Shown piece by piece: positions 22,439 through 33,132 of a stretch of 64,000 bases of DNA. The notes beneath the pieces were generated by a model that was not told where the DNA came from, ran no database searches, and saw nothing but the letters and a program-made list of their open reading frames with translations. Position 1 is the stretch's first letter. Every line of letters starts with the position of its first letter. The position numbers and the translations under genes were made by a program. The DNA comes from Zea mays (Eukaryota > Streptophyta > Magnoliopsida > Poales > Poaceae), in NCBI RefSeq assembly GCF_902167145.1, contig NC_050098.1, forward strand, positions 107,670,207-107,734,206, in the 5' to 3' direction.

Positions 22439-22705
22439 GAGTCTGTTTGGGAGCAAAGTTTTTTCTTTGCTAATTCCAATAAAATACCATGGTATTTAAC
22501 AATACTTTAGTAAACCATGGTATTATGAATAGACTAGTAAAATACAATATTGAAAACTTTAGTGTAAGCTAAAGTTTTTTCTCGTCTCACTTGCGAAACT
22601 GTGGTATTGAAATACTTTAGTTATACTTTAGCATTAAAAAAATACAGTATTGTAAAAGTATTGTAAAACTGTGGTATTAAAAAAACTGTGCCCACAAAGA
22701 GGCCT
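22439..22705. mobile_element. Tourist-like MITE, 267 bp
   Basis: GAGTCTGTTTGGGAGCAAAG at the left and AGGCCTCTTTGTGGGCACAG at the reversed right end are imperfect inverted repeats. TAA flanks both (22436-22438 and 22706-22708). The interior is rich in ATACCATGG/GTGGTATT motifs arranged as internal palindromes. Confidence 0.7.
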
Positions 22706-22708
22706 TAA

Positions 22709-23198
22709 GATTTAAATTTTGCCCTAAAATAAATGGCTAAACGATTCAAGGTCCGAGGCATGGCATAGAAGACATGGTTGACAGCTCGTTTTGTGTCGGT
22801 TTCCCGCTCACTGTTGAAAACAGTAAATTTACCGAAAACTGTTGAAGTCCGAACGATTTGGACTTCCAAATTTGATTTGGCGTGTTCGCCATTCTCGGTC
22901 GAGAAACCACTGCAAACTAGCGGTTTTCGCTGCCAGTAGACCAAGAAAGCATTGTAACCTCAATAAAAATTATTATTTTTTACGAGTTATGTTTATAAAT
23001 TGTTTAAATCACCATGCATATTCAAGAATAATATATTCACAAAAATGGATGCCCAAAATCAAATGAAACATACTTATGCAAAAGAAAATGCAATTCCAGT
23101 GCAACACAAAGCAAGAAGGTTACAATAGTGACATACAAGTGTATATAAAGTTTTTTTCATAACACAATTTATCAGGGATAAGATCTTCAGCCCACAAG
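22709..23198. other. Unassigned intergenic sequence before the chromovirus LTR
   Basis: Roughly 490 bp, moderately AT-rich. No gene or element signature. The last five bases (ACAAG, 23194-23198) would be the target-site flank of the downstream LTR that starts at 23199. Confidence 0.35.
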
Positions 23199-23404
23199 TG
23201 TCACACTTGGATTTAAGGATAAATTTAGATGCATCTCGTATATGCGCTAGAAACAAGATCAACATATATAATGATTCAGTGTATAAAAACGAATGTCATC
23301 AACTTTATTATATTACGAGAATGTCTTACAAAATAATTGATAATAAAATAACTCGAACTAAGATAATTATCTCCACGATGCCATAGTTGACTTGGAGACA
23401 ATAT

Positions 23405-24753
23405 CTAGATCTCGTCGAACTCATCCTAGTAGTCATCCTTTGGTGGTACCTGCTCTTTAGCTAGTGTGATTATAGCAAGGGTAAGCTCTCATACGGTCAT
23501 CACTCAGCAAGTGTGAGTAATAATGTGTATGAGCTCACTTATGGTGGGGCTCATGTGTAGTATAAAGCTTACCAAGGATAAAGGTTAAAGCTGAGCATTA
23601 CTTTTTAAAAGGTTGACAAAATTTTATTATCAGTTACTCCCTCAGTGTACTATTAGTTGTCGTTTAAGACAGCGACACAGTCTTCAAAATATAACTGAGA
23701 CCAATTTTTTAAATATAAATAAACTCTTAATACATTTATACTTTTATAAAAGGACTTGTTAAGACAAATCAGTGCATATAAACATTATGTTTCAAAACTA
23801 CATAATAAAATAGTTATTTGTAGTCAAAACTTTATACGTTTGACTGAAACCTTGTCCAAAACGACAACTAACAGGACATAGAAGAGAGTACTAAGTATAA
23901 GTAGATACCAATCCAACTAAATAATAGATCATAGATGAATAATAGAATCCCACAATGCAATGCATGACAAGTTAAGTTTTAATCCCACAATGCGAGAGTT
24001 CTGAGCCGCTCATGACCGTGAGCACGACTCACATACCAATTTTACAATCTGCAGGGGTAGCACATCTTTACCCACAAGCCGTGTTACCCATTTTCGCCAA
24101 GGGGTCTCGAATCCCATTCATCTCTACCGAGGAGACAAGGCAGGGTAGCACTACAAGGCCTTTCTAAAGTTCCACTACCAAGAGAGAACCCGCTACGGAT
24201 TCACGCAGGAGGGGGCAATATAAGAATCCCACGCCGAAAAGGCTATCTTAGATAGATCGACCCGAGAACCTCCCTATACTAGCAGCTCCCCACATCCTGC
24301 TTGCCCCTTTCGGGAAAGGATAACTCATACTAGCTTTCCTAATTAACTGGCCAAGGACGTCCTGTTCCACCCTTATGGTAGCACCGTTTTCTCATGTTAA
24401 GCTCCATGTTCCAATTAACAAAACGATATTATCATGTATCCTAAATAATCCAATTAACAATAATAATAATAATAAGGCATGACCATGATTCATATATAAT
24501 ATAACACCCGAAATCAGATAAAGCATAGCAAGACTACCTAATAATTCATTTGTATGCAAGGTGTTGGATAACTAAAACTAGATAACCTATTAGGTCCCAT
24601 CAAATTAAGCCTGATAGTGCCACAGTGATTATCAAAATCATGAAAATTATTAGGTCGAAGAATGTGATTAAGGACACAACTTGCCTTCTGCGAGCTCCTG
24701 CTCAGATTCCTCTGCTTGCTGTGCTTCGAGTTCCTCAATCACTTGCTCGTCTA
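23405..24753 (-). CDS. Putative split mini-ORF in LTR Y
   Basis: Exon 1 (about 24753 to 24685) is acidic, opening VDEQ and closing EQELAE. It ends at donor AAG|GCAAGTTG, a GC-type splice site. Exon 2 (23460 to 23405) follows acceptor CACACTAG and reads KEQVPPKDDY, then an internal TAG, then DEFDEI and a stop. The intron is phase 1 and about 970 bp once the Stowaway MITE (23637-23888) is removed. The same arrangement recurs in every long LTR of this window. The internal stop means this copy is decayed. That it is spliced or translated is inference. Confidence 0.55.
23637..23888. mobile_element. Stowaway-like MITE, 252 bp
   Basis: CTCCCTC at the left and GAGAG at the right lie between TA dinucleotides (23635-23636 and 23889-23890). 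Inner arms TTAGTTGTCGTTT and AAACGACAACTAA (about 23654-23666 and 23857-23869) form the inverted repeat. It sits in the intron of the LTR Y mini-ORF. Confidence 0.8.
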
Positions 24754-25386
24754 CTCGAAGTAATACATATAAACAACACATAAACAAAAATTAGCATCAC
24801 ACCAAGCATGGAAACAACCATACAATAAAATTCTACATGTCGCAATGAATCTGTAGGTTCGAGAACCACTCAATTTGGAGTTAAAACGAATTAGATATGA
24901 ATTATCTAAGTTTTAGGATTTAATTTTGTGTTGTAAATAAATTTTAGCTTTATTTTATAAATTCTAGGGCTTATATATAAATAATTATTAAAGCAGGAAG
25001 GAAATCTGCTCCCACATGCGTCCACGTCAGCAAAAAAAATTTTGGCCATTCGATCGTGAATCATTGATTCCCATTCTCTCCCGCGCGGCCGTGTGTAGAT
25101 GCTTCCAGATTACAGTTCTTCTCTCCTCGCATCCTCTCTGCGGATCCTTCCTTCACATCTCGCGCTCCCACCTCCCCCCAAACTCCACCCTCCCCCGGTC
25201 GCTCGCGGCTTCGGCGACAACTGCTTTGGACTCCAGTTCTCTCCGCCGACGCTCCAAAGGTCCAGGTAAGCGCGCTCCCTCCCCCTCCCCCCCTCCAGCC
25301 CCACCCTCCCTCGCCCGTCTGCGGCTCCGGTGACAGCCGCCACCGCTTCGGACTCCAGATCCTTTATCACGTACAGCAGCTAGCCC

Positions 25387-25923
25387 ATGAATGTTCCGGC
25401 GGCAGCGTCTCAGCCTCCGCACCGCCCTTCATCCCTTCGTTCAGCAGCTCCTCCCAAAAGTCGTCGTGAGCTCCGCCGTCTCGAACCCGCGCTGCTGCTG
25501 GCTCCACGCGCGGCCACCCTGCTTCTCGCCCCCGTCCTGCTTGCGCTTGCCGAGCCCCTAGATGTTGAGCGCCAGGTTCTCCAGCTCCGACGTGGTCCCT
25601 CGCTCGTCCAGCTCCGCAAACAGCGCTCGCGTGGCAGTGGGGTCGTCGTCGTCGCCCTGCTGCGGCTCCTCCTCCTCCTGCACGCCACCGTGGGTCGGCG
25701 CGGCGCCGATGGGCCGCCTCCGCTTCCGGAAGGCGGCAGAGAGCAGCGCCGCGCCCGCCAGCAACACTACCCCTCCCCCCACGTCGTCGCAGTAGACCGT
25801 GAGAGCCGGGGTGGTATCGAGTCTCCCACTATCGTGGACGTCGTCGCAACGCCGCTGATGTCGGAGGAGGAGGCGCTCAAGATCCACACCGACTGTGTCC
25901 ACTTCCAGACTTCCTCGCCTCAC
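25387..25923 (-). pseudogene. GC-rich exon-like fragment in Helitron D, unrecognised
   Basis: A minus-strand frame of 121 codons (25923 to 25558) includes a short hydrophobic run (GGGVVLLAGAALLSAAF) followed by a basic stretch (RKRRRP) and an acidic tail. That would suit a tail or signal anchor. The frame shifts before continuing toward 25387. It resembles a captured exon of a membrane protein, but I do not recognise the family, and it could simply be biased GC-rich DNA. Confidence 0.35.
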
Positions 25924-26013
25924 CTCTCACCTACAGGAAGGTATGTGTGCGTCATCCCCACCCAATCCCACCCTCTCCCCTCTCCATTTGCCAAGAATTT
26001 GCATCCCCCACCT

Positions 26014-26310
26014 TCACAATGCGCATGTGGGCCCAACGGCGCTGACCTTGTTGGCGAGTGGCGACCGTGTTGGCTTTGAGGCCTGACAACAGCGCGACCA
26101 CGTTTGCCAGCACGCAGTGCGCGACGCCGAGGCAGACTGTTGCGACAATGCCCAGGAGCCCCATGTTGTCACCGAGCTCCACGGCAGTGGCACCACAGAT
26201 GCGTCATCTGGCGGGGGAGTCCGCTGTGAAGTAAGCAGCCAGGACCAGGGACGAGTCCCATAGCTAGGAGCCAATGTGGCCGGTGGCCGGGTCGCTGGTG
26301 CCGTCATATA
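26014..26310 (-). pseudogene. METTL21-like methyltransferase fragment captured by Helitron D
   Basis: The minus strand encodes GTSDPATGHIGS, a stop, then LWDSSLVLAAYF, matching the opening of plant family-16 (METTL21/NNMT-like) methyltransferases. After a frame change it reads VELGDNMGLLGIVATVC, where the family has the SAM-binding motif VELG.G.GL.GIVA, and then CVLANVVALLSGLKANT, the usual VLTD...LLPGLRAN segment. Intact relatives methylate lysines on cytosolic proteins. Here the SAM-loop glycines are altered (GDN for GAG), and frame changes and stops break it. It faces opposite to the Helitron. Confidence 0.65.
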
Positions 26311-27251
26311 ATATTTTTGTACTGGTGCCTCAGGTGGTTCTATCTATCATTATTATATTTTTGTCCTATTGATCTTCATCTGTGAATCAGCAGAGTGAAT
26401 CAGCATGAACTCATTTCTTTATGTTTACAGATTATTCATCTCCTGTACAGAAAGCTAATAATGAAGTTGGATCAAGGTGCACCACTTAGTTCACTTTTTT
26501 ACCACTTCTCATTGTTTATCTTGTGCATGTTGTCAATTTATAGATTCCCCCCCCAAATTTGTTTAAGACAATATGTATGGTCAATTATCGTAAAAAGTAG
26601 ACCACACAACAGAATATAGTTTCAACTCCAAACAGCTAGCAAGCCTCCAAATACAGTAATTGACCATGTTTTGCAAATATATTTATGTTTCTCACACATT
26701 ATAGATTGCCAAAAAAACTTGCATATCCAACACAACCAGAGGAAATAACAGTATACTTATTTTTTATCCCTAAACTTACCTATATAAAGTTTTTAAAAAC
26801 ATGCTCTTCTTAGATCGTGCACACAAAAAACTATTGTTTTCATCAGCAGGTCCCACATCAGCAGCAACTGCAACATATAAGGTAACTCCGGCTTCAATAG
26901 AAACACATAACTTCAGATTTTCTTACCTGACCAACACAAGTACAATCGTTATGCTTAAATGTAATATATATTCTAATAGTTCAATATCAATACACCTTGC
27001 TGCTTTATTATTATTTCCTATATATTAAAGCAGGTCCAAAACGGCAACGACGAGGCTATCCACCTCGCGCTATTTTCTCCTCGTCGTTTGATCGAAAAGC
27101 GACCGCATAGGTGCGCCGCCGCTCTAGCCCCACGAAACATTGTTGAAGCAGCCTACATTTTTTTCATGGTTGTATTCTGACGCTTATTTCGCACATGCCT
27201 TTGTCTCATTCATTTTTTAATGTGAGGCTTGTGTGCTGTTTTGGAATTCAG

Positions 27252-27338
27252 TTCTAAGAAGGCCACCAAAGGAAACTCACCTGACAAGGGAAGAAACAAG
27301 TTCTGGAAGAACATCAACCTTGGTTTCAAGACGTCCAC
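27252..27338 (+). pseudogene. Cytosolic ribosomal protein S11 (uS17) exon captured by Helitron D
   Basis: Following acceptor TTGGAATTCAG, the exon reads [17 protein letters not shown] and then [12 protein letters not shown], ending at donor CCAC|GTAAGC. It corresponds to the N-terminal exon of plant RPS11 (SKK.GKG.RPGKGGNRFWK..GLGFKTPRE). In the ribosome this region binds small-subunit rRNA. Both splice sites are kept, so the exon could be joined into a Helitron transcript, but no further RPS11 exons are evident. Several Gly residues are replaced. Confidence 0.75.
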
Positions 27339-29517
27339 GTAAGCTATTGAAACTCAGAGTTTCTTTTCTTGTCCAGCTGATGTTTTTGTTAGATTGTCAG
27401 CCCATTCGAAGCTACGAAGAATCCACATCACACAACCGATTGACGCTATCTATAATAATTACCTTGTTGTAATTAAAAAGAAGAAACATGTGCTTTCTAT
27501 TTTGTATAAAAATATCAAAGTTGCGTGCTGAAATCATAAAGGAGTTCTATATTCACTGTTGATAACATGCATTTTTCATGTTGCCATATTAATAGAATAA
27601 TAACTACGAATAAACAACCTGATAAAGTGGTAAATAAAGTGGCAAATGTGATGGATCCGATCATATCTTCTTCAAAAGTGGAGTATTGTGATTTGAAATT
27701 TGTATTTTTTAATAGCTCACTCATTTCATTTTATAGAAGCAGCATAAAACTCTCACTGATATGTAAAAAGTTTGAGCCTCTTGAATCCCCTCCAAAGAGG
27801 TAAGCTTTTGTACAGTTAACTCCCTACCTGTCAGCTCATATAATTACTTACCGAAAGTATATATACATACCATCAATGCCACCCTGCATAAAAATACTTC
27901 CTTAATTACTTACCAAAAGTATATACACATACTGTTAATACCACCGTTTACAAAAAAACTACTTTCGATGCATATGTATAACATTACAAACACTATTTGT
28001 TTGTACATGTGCTTTTAAAATTATATAAATTGTATCTATTGTTTCACAGGATCAAAAGGATTCTACGGACCAAAGTACCCCATGAATGATAGATGCAACC
28101 ACATGAAACCCATAAAAATAGCCCTTACCGGCAGTGTCAGCTTTTGCTATCAATCTTACCATTTTGTAACCAAAATACCAAATACAATGGATGCATAGAT
28201 AACCCTTCAGACGTTCTACTAAATGCAGCTGATGTGCTGCAACTTATATTTATTTATTTATTTTAGACAATGACCTACTTAAATATGGCATGAAGATTAT
28301 GTATGTCATCGTTTTTATTTCTAGATTCGATACATGCATATACAATTAGCTGCTAGCCCTTAGATAATGCTACCTACTAATTGAAGATAACTGATTAATA
28401 TAATATATATATTTTTTGATAACGAATAGTATCGAACTAGTATTAATATTTATACAGTCTATATATTTTTCGATAATGAACAATATCGAACCAGTATTAA
28501 TATTTAAACCTTCCCTTTGTTGGCATAAAAAGGGAATATTAATGTTACATTATACATGTACCTTCATGTATAACATATTTTCTTTATATACACATAAAAA
28601 TTTGTATGACCACAAAAAAATATATAAAAAATAAAAATAACGCGCGGTGGGTGCGCGTCAAACACTAGTATATATACTGCGGGTACTATTTTCTTGAAAG
28701 TTTGGGTCTGTTTCATAAAAGTTAGGACCTACATGCAATTATCTTTACACCTGAGGGGATGGTGGGTTTATTTCGAAATACTTGAGGGTCTATTATGCAA
28801 TATGCACGCGGCCGAAGGGGTTTGAGGAATTCTAAGCCATCCAATCTCTCGTGCACGGCTAGGATTAGATTCACCTTCACACCGAACCGGTATGCACCAG
28901 TGGCCGCAAGATCCAAAAGCTATGGTCTCGATTTAATTATGGCCAGATTCCACCACACCCGCTCGATCGAGGATCCATGGCCAGGAGTCGATCGAAGCAA
29001 AGGGGTACGTGGCTTCTAACCTCGGCCACACAAGTCACGTCAAACGGCGACGGGTTCGTCATCGTCACCCTGAGGCCTGAGCATGAGCGCGACGGCGTCG
29101 CCTGCCTCCGCGGTGGAGGGATGGCCGAAATCCGGCTACTCCACGCAACAGATCCCCAAATTCTAATCTGAGGTGTGATATATGTAAGGAAGGACATGGC
29201 GAAGGCAGGGGGTTCTCACCTACGAGGCTACGATTGTGCTGTTCAGTGCTCTAACCACGGAGAATCGTGGTCCGTGGCGGACTCCTTCGCTCCGGTGAAC
29301 GATTCCCTGGACTCCGATGACTTATGTGCCCAAGCGAATGATCACACGTGACCTTCGCACGCTGGCGAACCTTCGCGACCTCTCCCCAAGCACCATACGT
29401 CGGTGGATGCGATCACCGAGCGTGGCGGCTCCCTCTCCTTTCTCTCTCTTGCTTTCTGTCAATGGTGGCCCTCTCTATTCGGTGGTCTAAATGAATGGGT
29501 GAGGAGGTGTGGCTGAG

Positions 29518-29528
29518 GACTATATACC
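29518..29528 (-). promoter_or_regulatory. TATA-like box of LTR Y
   Basis: GGGTATATAGTCC on the minus strand lies just upstream, in element direction, of a GC-rich leader-like block. The position mirrors TATA boxes of the other long LTRs here. Confidence 0.45.
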
Positions 29529-30464
29529 CGTGAGGCAGGGTTCATGAGCTGGCGACCAGATTTCATGGGGGAATCTCAACAACCGGATCGAGTTGGTTGA
29601 GAGTTTGGCAGTGGTTTGTTGTGAGGTGATCCAGAAGAGAAACAGTGCTCTGGTTAGAGGGCCCCACATGTCGGTGTGCAAACTGGGTGAGAGACTGAGC
29701 AGTGGGCCGGGCGCATTGACACGGAGTGGCGCAGCACAGTTGTGGGGTCGTGCGATGGGGCGAGGCTGACAGCCCGGGTATGTATGTCAGTGTGAAGAGC
29801 GAGGGCGTGCGGCATGCGTTTGTCTAGCTGATGGAGGCCCCATGTGTCAACGTCGTATGCAGCTGCAAAGAGGTGGGATGGTGCGGGCTGTATGGGGTGA
29901 GCTGGGTCGGTTTTGGTGACTTCTGGCCCCAGCAGCTCTTTGTCTTTTTTTCTTTATCTTTTTCTTTTCTTTTCCTTTTTGTGTTTAATTCCTATTTAAA
30001 ATTTTCAAATTCAAACTTGTATTACAACTGTAGGTGCAAATGCAACGGTACAAAAACATCAACATGGAATGCATATTTATTATTATTTATTTATTTAGTT
30101 ACTAGGTGAGTACCCGTGCGTTGCAACGGGAACATATAATAATATAATAACTTATATACAAAATGTGTCTTATATTGTTATAAAAAATATTTCATAATTC
30201 ATTTGTAATCCTAGCCATACATAATTTTTTTATTTTAATTTAGCTGTTTCACTACTACATTGCAACCATCAGTATCAGGCAGGCTTCGATATATGCCACG
30301 ATTTGCATGGTCTCATCATTGAAGAGCACGTGTCACACCTGCCGGTAGAAGTTCCCTCGTACATTGTCAGTCATCAGGTACACACCACCATAAACGCTTG
30401 CTTAAACAAAAAAAGCAAGTGTATGTGTTTGCGAAGAGAATTAAAGGCAGGCCGACCGACGATG

Positions 30465-31062
30465 GCGAGTGGTCATTGTTGTCGGTCCTCCTCTATGTCA
30501 CCTCTGGTGCCAAGATGACGCCATAGTCCTTGATATAGTAGTCATCGAATGCGCACGACATGGCGAGTACCGATGACTTTTGGCTGGGCTGCCAAACGAA
30601 GTGTACCCCGGGCTCATCAGCGAGGTAGTACACCTAGCCGTTGCACCACCGGATGTGCTACTCCTCTACATAAATCTTGTTCGAGGACACTCACACAACG
30701 TCAGCAAAGGCCGTCGTCCCAGCGCACAAGAATTCATGGCCGGTCAGTAGTGACTTACGTGGGAGGTTGAACTTCAGGTGGATGATGAGCTGGACGGTGT
30801 GACGGCGCCGTTGTCGGATGCGGTGCCCAGAACAACCCGAGAGTCGCCGGCGTTGGCGACGACCATGAGGTCCCCCTATTTAAAGATGGACAGCGCGGTG
30901 CAGCCGCTCTGGACCGCGTCCAAGCGACGGCTGCGCCGGAGCTTGCCAAACACAGTGACGCATGCGACCACGTCGTACTGCTTCCAGAGGTCGAACTGGC
31001 AGTCGCCAAGCTTCTTCTCGTCGTCGATGAGCGACGCCAACGCGAGCGCCTCCTGCCAGTGG
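30465..31062 (-). pseudogene. PP2C protein phosphatase fragment captured by Helitron B
   Basis: Minus-strand exon a (about 31062 to 30776) reads ALASLIDDEKKLGDCQFDLW, then RRLDAVQSGCTALSI, one stop, and GDLMVVANAGDSRVVLGTAS. That is the core of a plant type-2C phosphatase, with GDSR intact. A donor (GTAAGT, 30753-30758) closes it. Exon b (about 30690 to 30470) reads CNG, a stop, VYYLADEPGVHFVWQP and later YYIKDYGVILAPEVT, the family's ADEPGVHRVW and KDYGVI.APEVT phrases. Stops at 30876-30878 and in exon b prevent a functional product. Intact members dephosphorylate Ser/Thr targets using two metal ions. Confidence 0.82.
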
Positions 31063-31387
31063 TGTTTGTTCGGGGTTTCCAAGTAAGAAACATGGATTCA
31101 TCTTTGGCGTTGGTTTATAAAAATGACTCACATGTCAGATCCATGGAAAAATATTACGGAGAATAAATGTCACACATATAAAAAAAGAATTTAAGTTGCA
31201 AACATTATTCAAACAAAAGAAATTGCATGCAAGGCTCTTTTTTAAATACTACTCCCTCCATCCAAAAATATAATTCAGGAATCTCGTTGATAATTATCTA
31301 CTACTACACATTGTGCAAAGGTAGCAGGTGGGCTTTGGGAGAGATGTAGTAGATATTTTTATTGTAACAGATATTGACATAAACACA

Positions 31388-31455
31388 CATGTGTAGTGGT
31401 AGCTACGAGCATAGTTGCTTGAGAGGTCGCAGGTTCGAATCCCATTAGGGCCACA
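31388..31455 (+). other. tRNA-like stretch inside Helitron B
   Basis: GTAGTGGTAGCTACG resembles an A box, and GCAGGTTCGAATCCC contains a perfect B box (GGTTCGAATCC). No acceptor stem is evident. The homologous piece is in Helitron A. Confidence 0.5.
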
Positions 31456-31504
31456 TTTGTGTTTTTTAATTTAATTTTAGCTAGGCGTGGGATGCACGTG
31501 GGAA

Positions 31505-31690
31505 TGGGATTTGTGGGGAGGGGGGAATGAGAAAGACAGTGCGGGGAGGGGGTAATGGGAATGGTAGAACACTGGCAGAACACGGAATGGCAGCCGAGAA
31601 TGGAAATGTGCTTTGCGGGGAGGGGAGAATGAGAAAGACAGTGCGGGGATAGGGAATGGTAATGGGAATGGCAGAACACGGAATGGCAGC
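31505..31690 (-). repeat. Local duplication of about 110 bp in Helitron B
   Basis: The phrases GAATGAGAAAGACAGTGCGG and GGCAGAACACGGAATGGCAG each occur twice. Helitron A has only one unit, so the duplication is specific to the B lineage or was lost from A. Confidence 0.7.
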
Positions 31691-31840
31691 CTACCCCTTA
31701 CCGCCTGAATAAGTAGTAGAGATTAGTTATCTTAACCAAGCCTAGTATTATTGATATGCAATAATAAGGAAAGTAATCACTTAGACTTTATAAATTCCAA
31801 GATCATCATTCTTTTTTCTCCTAAATTTTTGGGTATTACA

Positions 31841-31859
31841 AATTCTACCCCCTTAAAAG
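31841..31859 (-). other. Polypurine tract of the chromovirus
   Basis: On the minus strand CTTTTAAGGGGGTAGAATT abuts the LTR start TGTAATACCC. This is the expected primer for plus-strand synthesis. Confidence 0.75.
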
Positions 31860-32503
31860 AATCTCGACCTCGAGATTAAGACGAGCTAGGGAAAAGGTGG
31901 GGAAACTCTGCCTGCAACTCATCTTCTCTTCCTAGGTAGCTTCATCTTCCACGTGATGACTCCACTACACCTTGCACATCTTGATCACTTTGTTCCTAGT
32001 GACTCAGGTGAGGGTATCGATGATCTTGATAGAGTATCCCGTATAGGTCTAGTCACCCTGCACACTGAGCTCCTCCATTGGTAGTTGTTCTTCTGGGACT
32101 CTGAGGCATTTCTTCAACCATGACACGTGAAACACGTCATGCACATCTGCCAGGTGATTAGATAATTTTAGCTAGTAGGCGACTTGTCCAACATGCTTTA
32201 GGATAAAAAGGGTCCAATAAAGCGAGGGGACAACTTTCCTTTAACCTTGAATATCCTCATACCTCTGATTGGTGACACTTTTAGGTACACGTGATCAGCT
32301 TCCTCAAACTCCAACTGCCTCCTTCGGGTATCAGCATAAGTTTTCTGCCTTGACTGTGTTGTTCTCAAATTTTCCCTGGTCATCTGGACCTGTCTTTCGG
32401 CTTCTTGAATGATTTTTGGCCCAAAGAACTGCCTCTCTCCTGTCTGGTCCCGTTATAATGGCGTTCTACACTTCCTTCAATAGAATGCCTCAAACGGGTA
32501 CAT
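31860..32503 (-). pseudogene. pol: Chromovirus integrase C-terminus and chromodomain (element Y)
   Basis: From 32503 the minus strand reads MYPFEAFY, a stop, RKCRTPL and QFFGPKIIQEAERQVQ, then YADTRRRQLEFEEADHVYLK to FIGPF, the C-terminal domain of Gypsy integrases. Downstream (about 32180-31960), VFHVSWLKKCL and a chromodomain-like stretch TYTGYSIKIIDT...KMCKV.WSHHVEDEAT appear, with several stops. Chromodomains in this position direct integration to chromatin by binding modified H3 tails. The catalytic core, RT and RNase H are all missing: the piece starts directly after the protease region of element X. Confidence 0.78.
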
Positions 32504-33119
32504 TGTGTCTTGACCTCTGCCAATTCATTCGGAGGCATTCGATACGACCTTCTAGAAATATGAGCCGTACCGGGCTTCAACTCAATCACAAACTCTACGT
32601 GTCTCTCTGGAGGCAATCCAGACAGATCTTCCAGAAAGACGTCTGGGAATTCACATACTACCGGAATATCTTGGATCTCCGATATGATGGCTTCATATGC
32701 TCTGCCAAATGGTTTAGCTGTAGTAGCTACGGGAATGGACAAGAGAACCTCTTCCTGGCCATAACTCAACCTGATGGTTCTTAGATCAGTGTTGATGATA
32801 GCTTTATGCTGGGCTAACCAATTCATGCCCAAAATTACATCTATATCTTGGCCTTTTAGAACAATCATATTTGTGGGAAAGTCCCGTTCAGCCAATGTTA
32901 CGGGCACATGGAAAGCTTTTCTTTAGTAAATATTTGTCCCCCAGGCGAATGAATAATGAACCCTTCACTCGATTCAATGCATGGAATGCAATATTTCTCC
33001 ACAAACTTCTTGCTTATGAATGTATGTGAAGCACTAGAATCAAAGAGAATGACTGCAGGGTGATTGGCCACGAGAAACGTACCCATCATGACCGGCTCTC
33101 CCTCCGGTGTCGTGGCCAC
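32504..33119 (-). pseudogene. Chromovirus protease and RT N-terminal edge (element X)
   Basis: The minus strand from 33119 reads a protease whose active site is LFDSSASHTFIS: family members have DSG, so the catalytic Gly is replaced by Ser. A frame change near 32900 leads to ILGMNWLAQHKA and then the RT entry segment ending RRSYRMPPNELAEVKTQ at about 32504. RT proper is absent. In intact relatives this protease releases gag and pol products. Continuous with gag apart from a TGA at 33133-33135. Confidence 0.75.
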
Positions 33120-33132
33120 TTGTGTATAATAG

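Larger units (their letters stand above)
24969..28668 (+). mobile_element. Helitron D, non-autonomous, about 3.7 kb
   Basis: The 3' end is clear: hairpin CGCGCGGTGGGTGCGCG (28641-28657), then TCAAACACTAG before a T (28669). The 5' end is less clear. LTR Y sequence persists to about 24960, so the start should be near 24969, where TTATATATAAATAATTATTA and AAGCAGG follow. A second 5'-like end, TCCTATATATTAAAGCAGG, lies at 27016. The longer version makes the rejoined LTR Y the right length (about 3.07 kb), so I prefer it; the site at 27016 may be a nested or ancestral 5' end. It carries METTL21-like and RPS11 fragments; no Rep/helicase. Confidence 0.7.
30102..31722 (-). mobile_element. Helitron B, non-autonomous, 1,621 bp
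   Basis: On the minus strand it begins TCTCTACTACTTATTCAGG and ends with hairpin CCCGTTGCAACGCACGGG plus TACTCACCTAG, inserted between A and T. It is homologous to Helitron A along almost its whole length and carries the same PP2C fragment and tRNA-like stretch. It differs by a local duplication near its 5' end (about 31505-31680). It is inserted near the start of LTR Y. Confidence 0.9.
23199..31840 (-). repeat. Chromovirus 3' LTR (type Y), split by a MITE and two Helitrons
   Basis: On the minus strand it begins TGTAATACCC at 31840, next to a polypurine tract, and ends AAGTGTGACA at 23199. Removing Helitron B (1,621 bp), Helitron D (about 3,700 bp) and the Stowaway MITE leaves about 3.07 kb. 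That closely matches the 3,172-bp solo LTR of the same family at 39370-42541, with which it shares order and content. A TATA-like GTATATAG lies at about 29518-29528 (minus). It carries the split acidic mini-ORF described separately. Confidence 0.8.

Noticed and set aside
27016..28668. Helitron D starting at 27016 as the inserted unit
   Set aside because: It would leave 2 kb of foreign sequence in LTR Y, making it about 5.1 kb against 3.17 kb for the solo copy; the start near 24969 restores the expected length.
31388..31455. A genuine tRNA gene
   Set aside because: A and B boxes are present, but no acceptor stem or anticodon arm closes convincingly.
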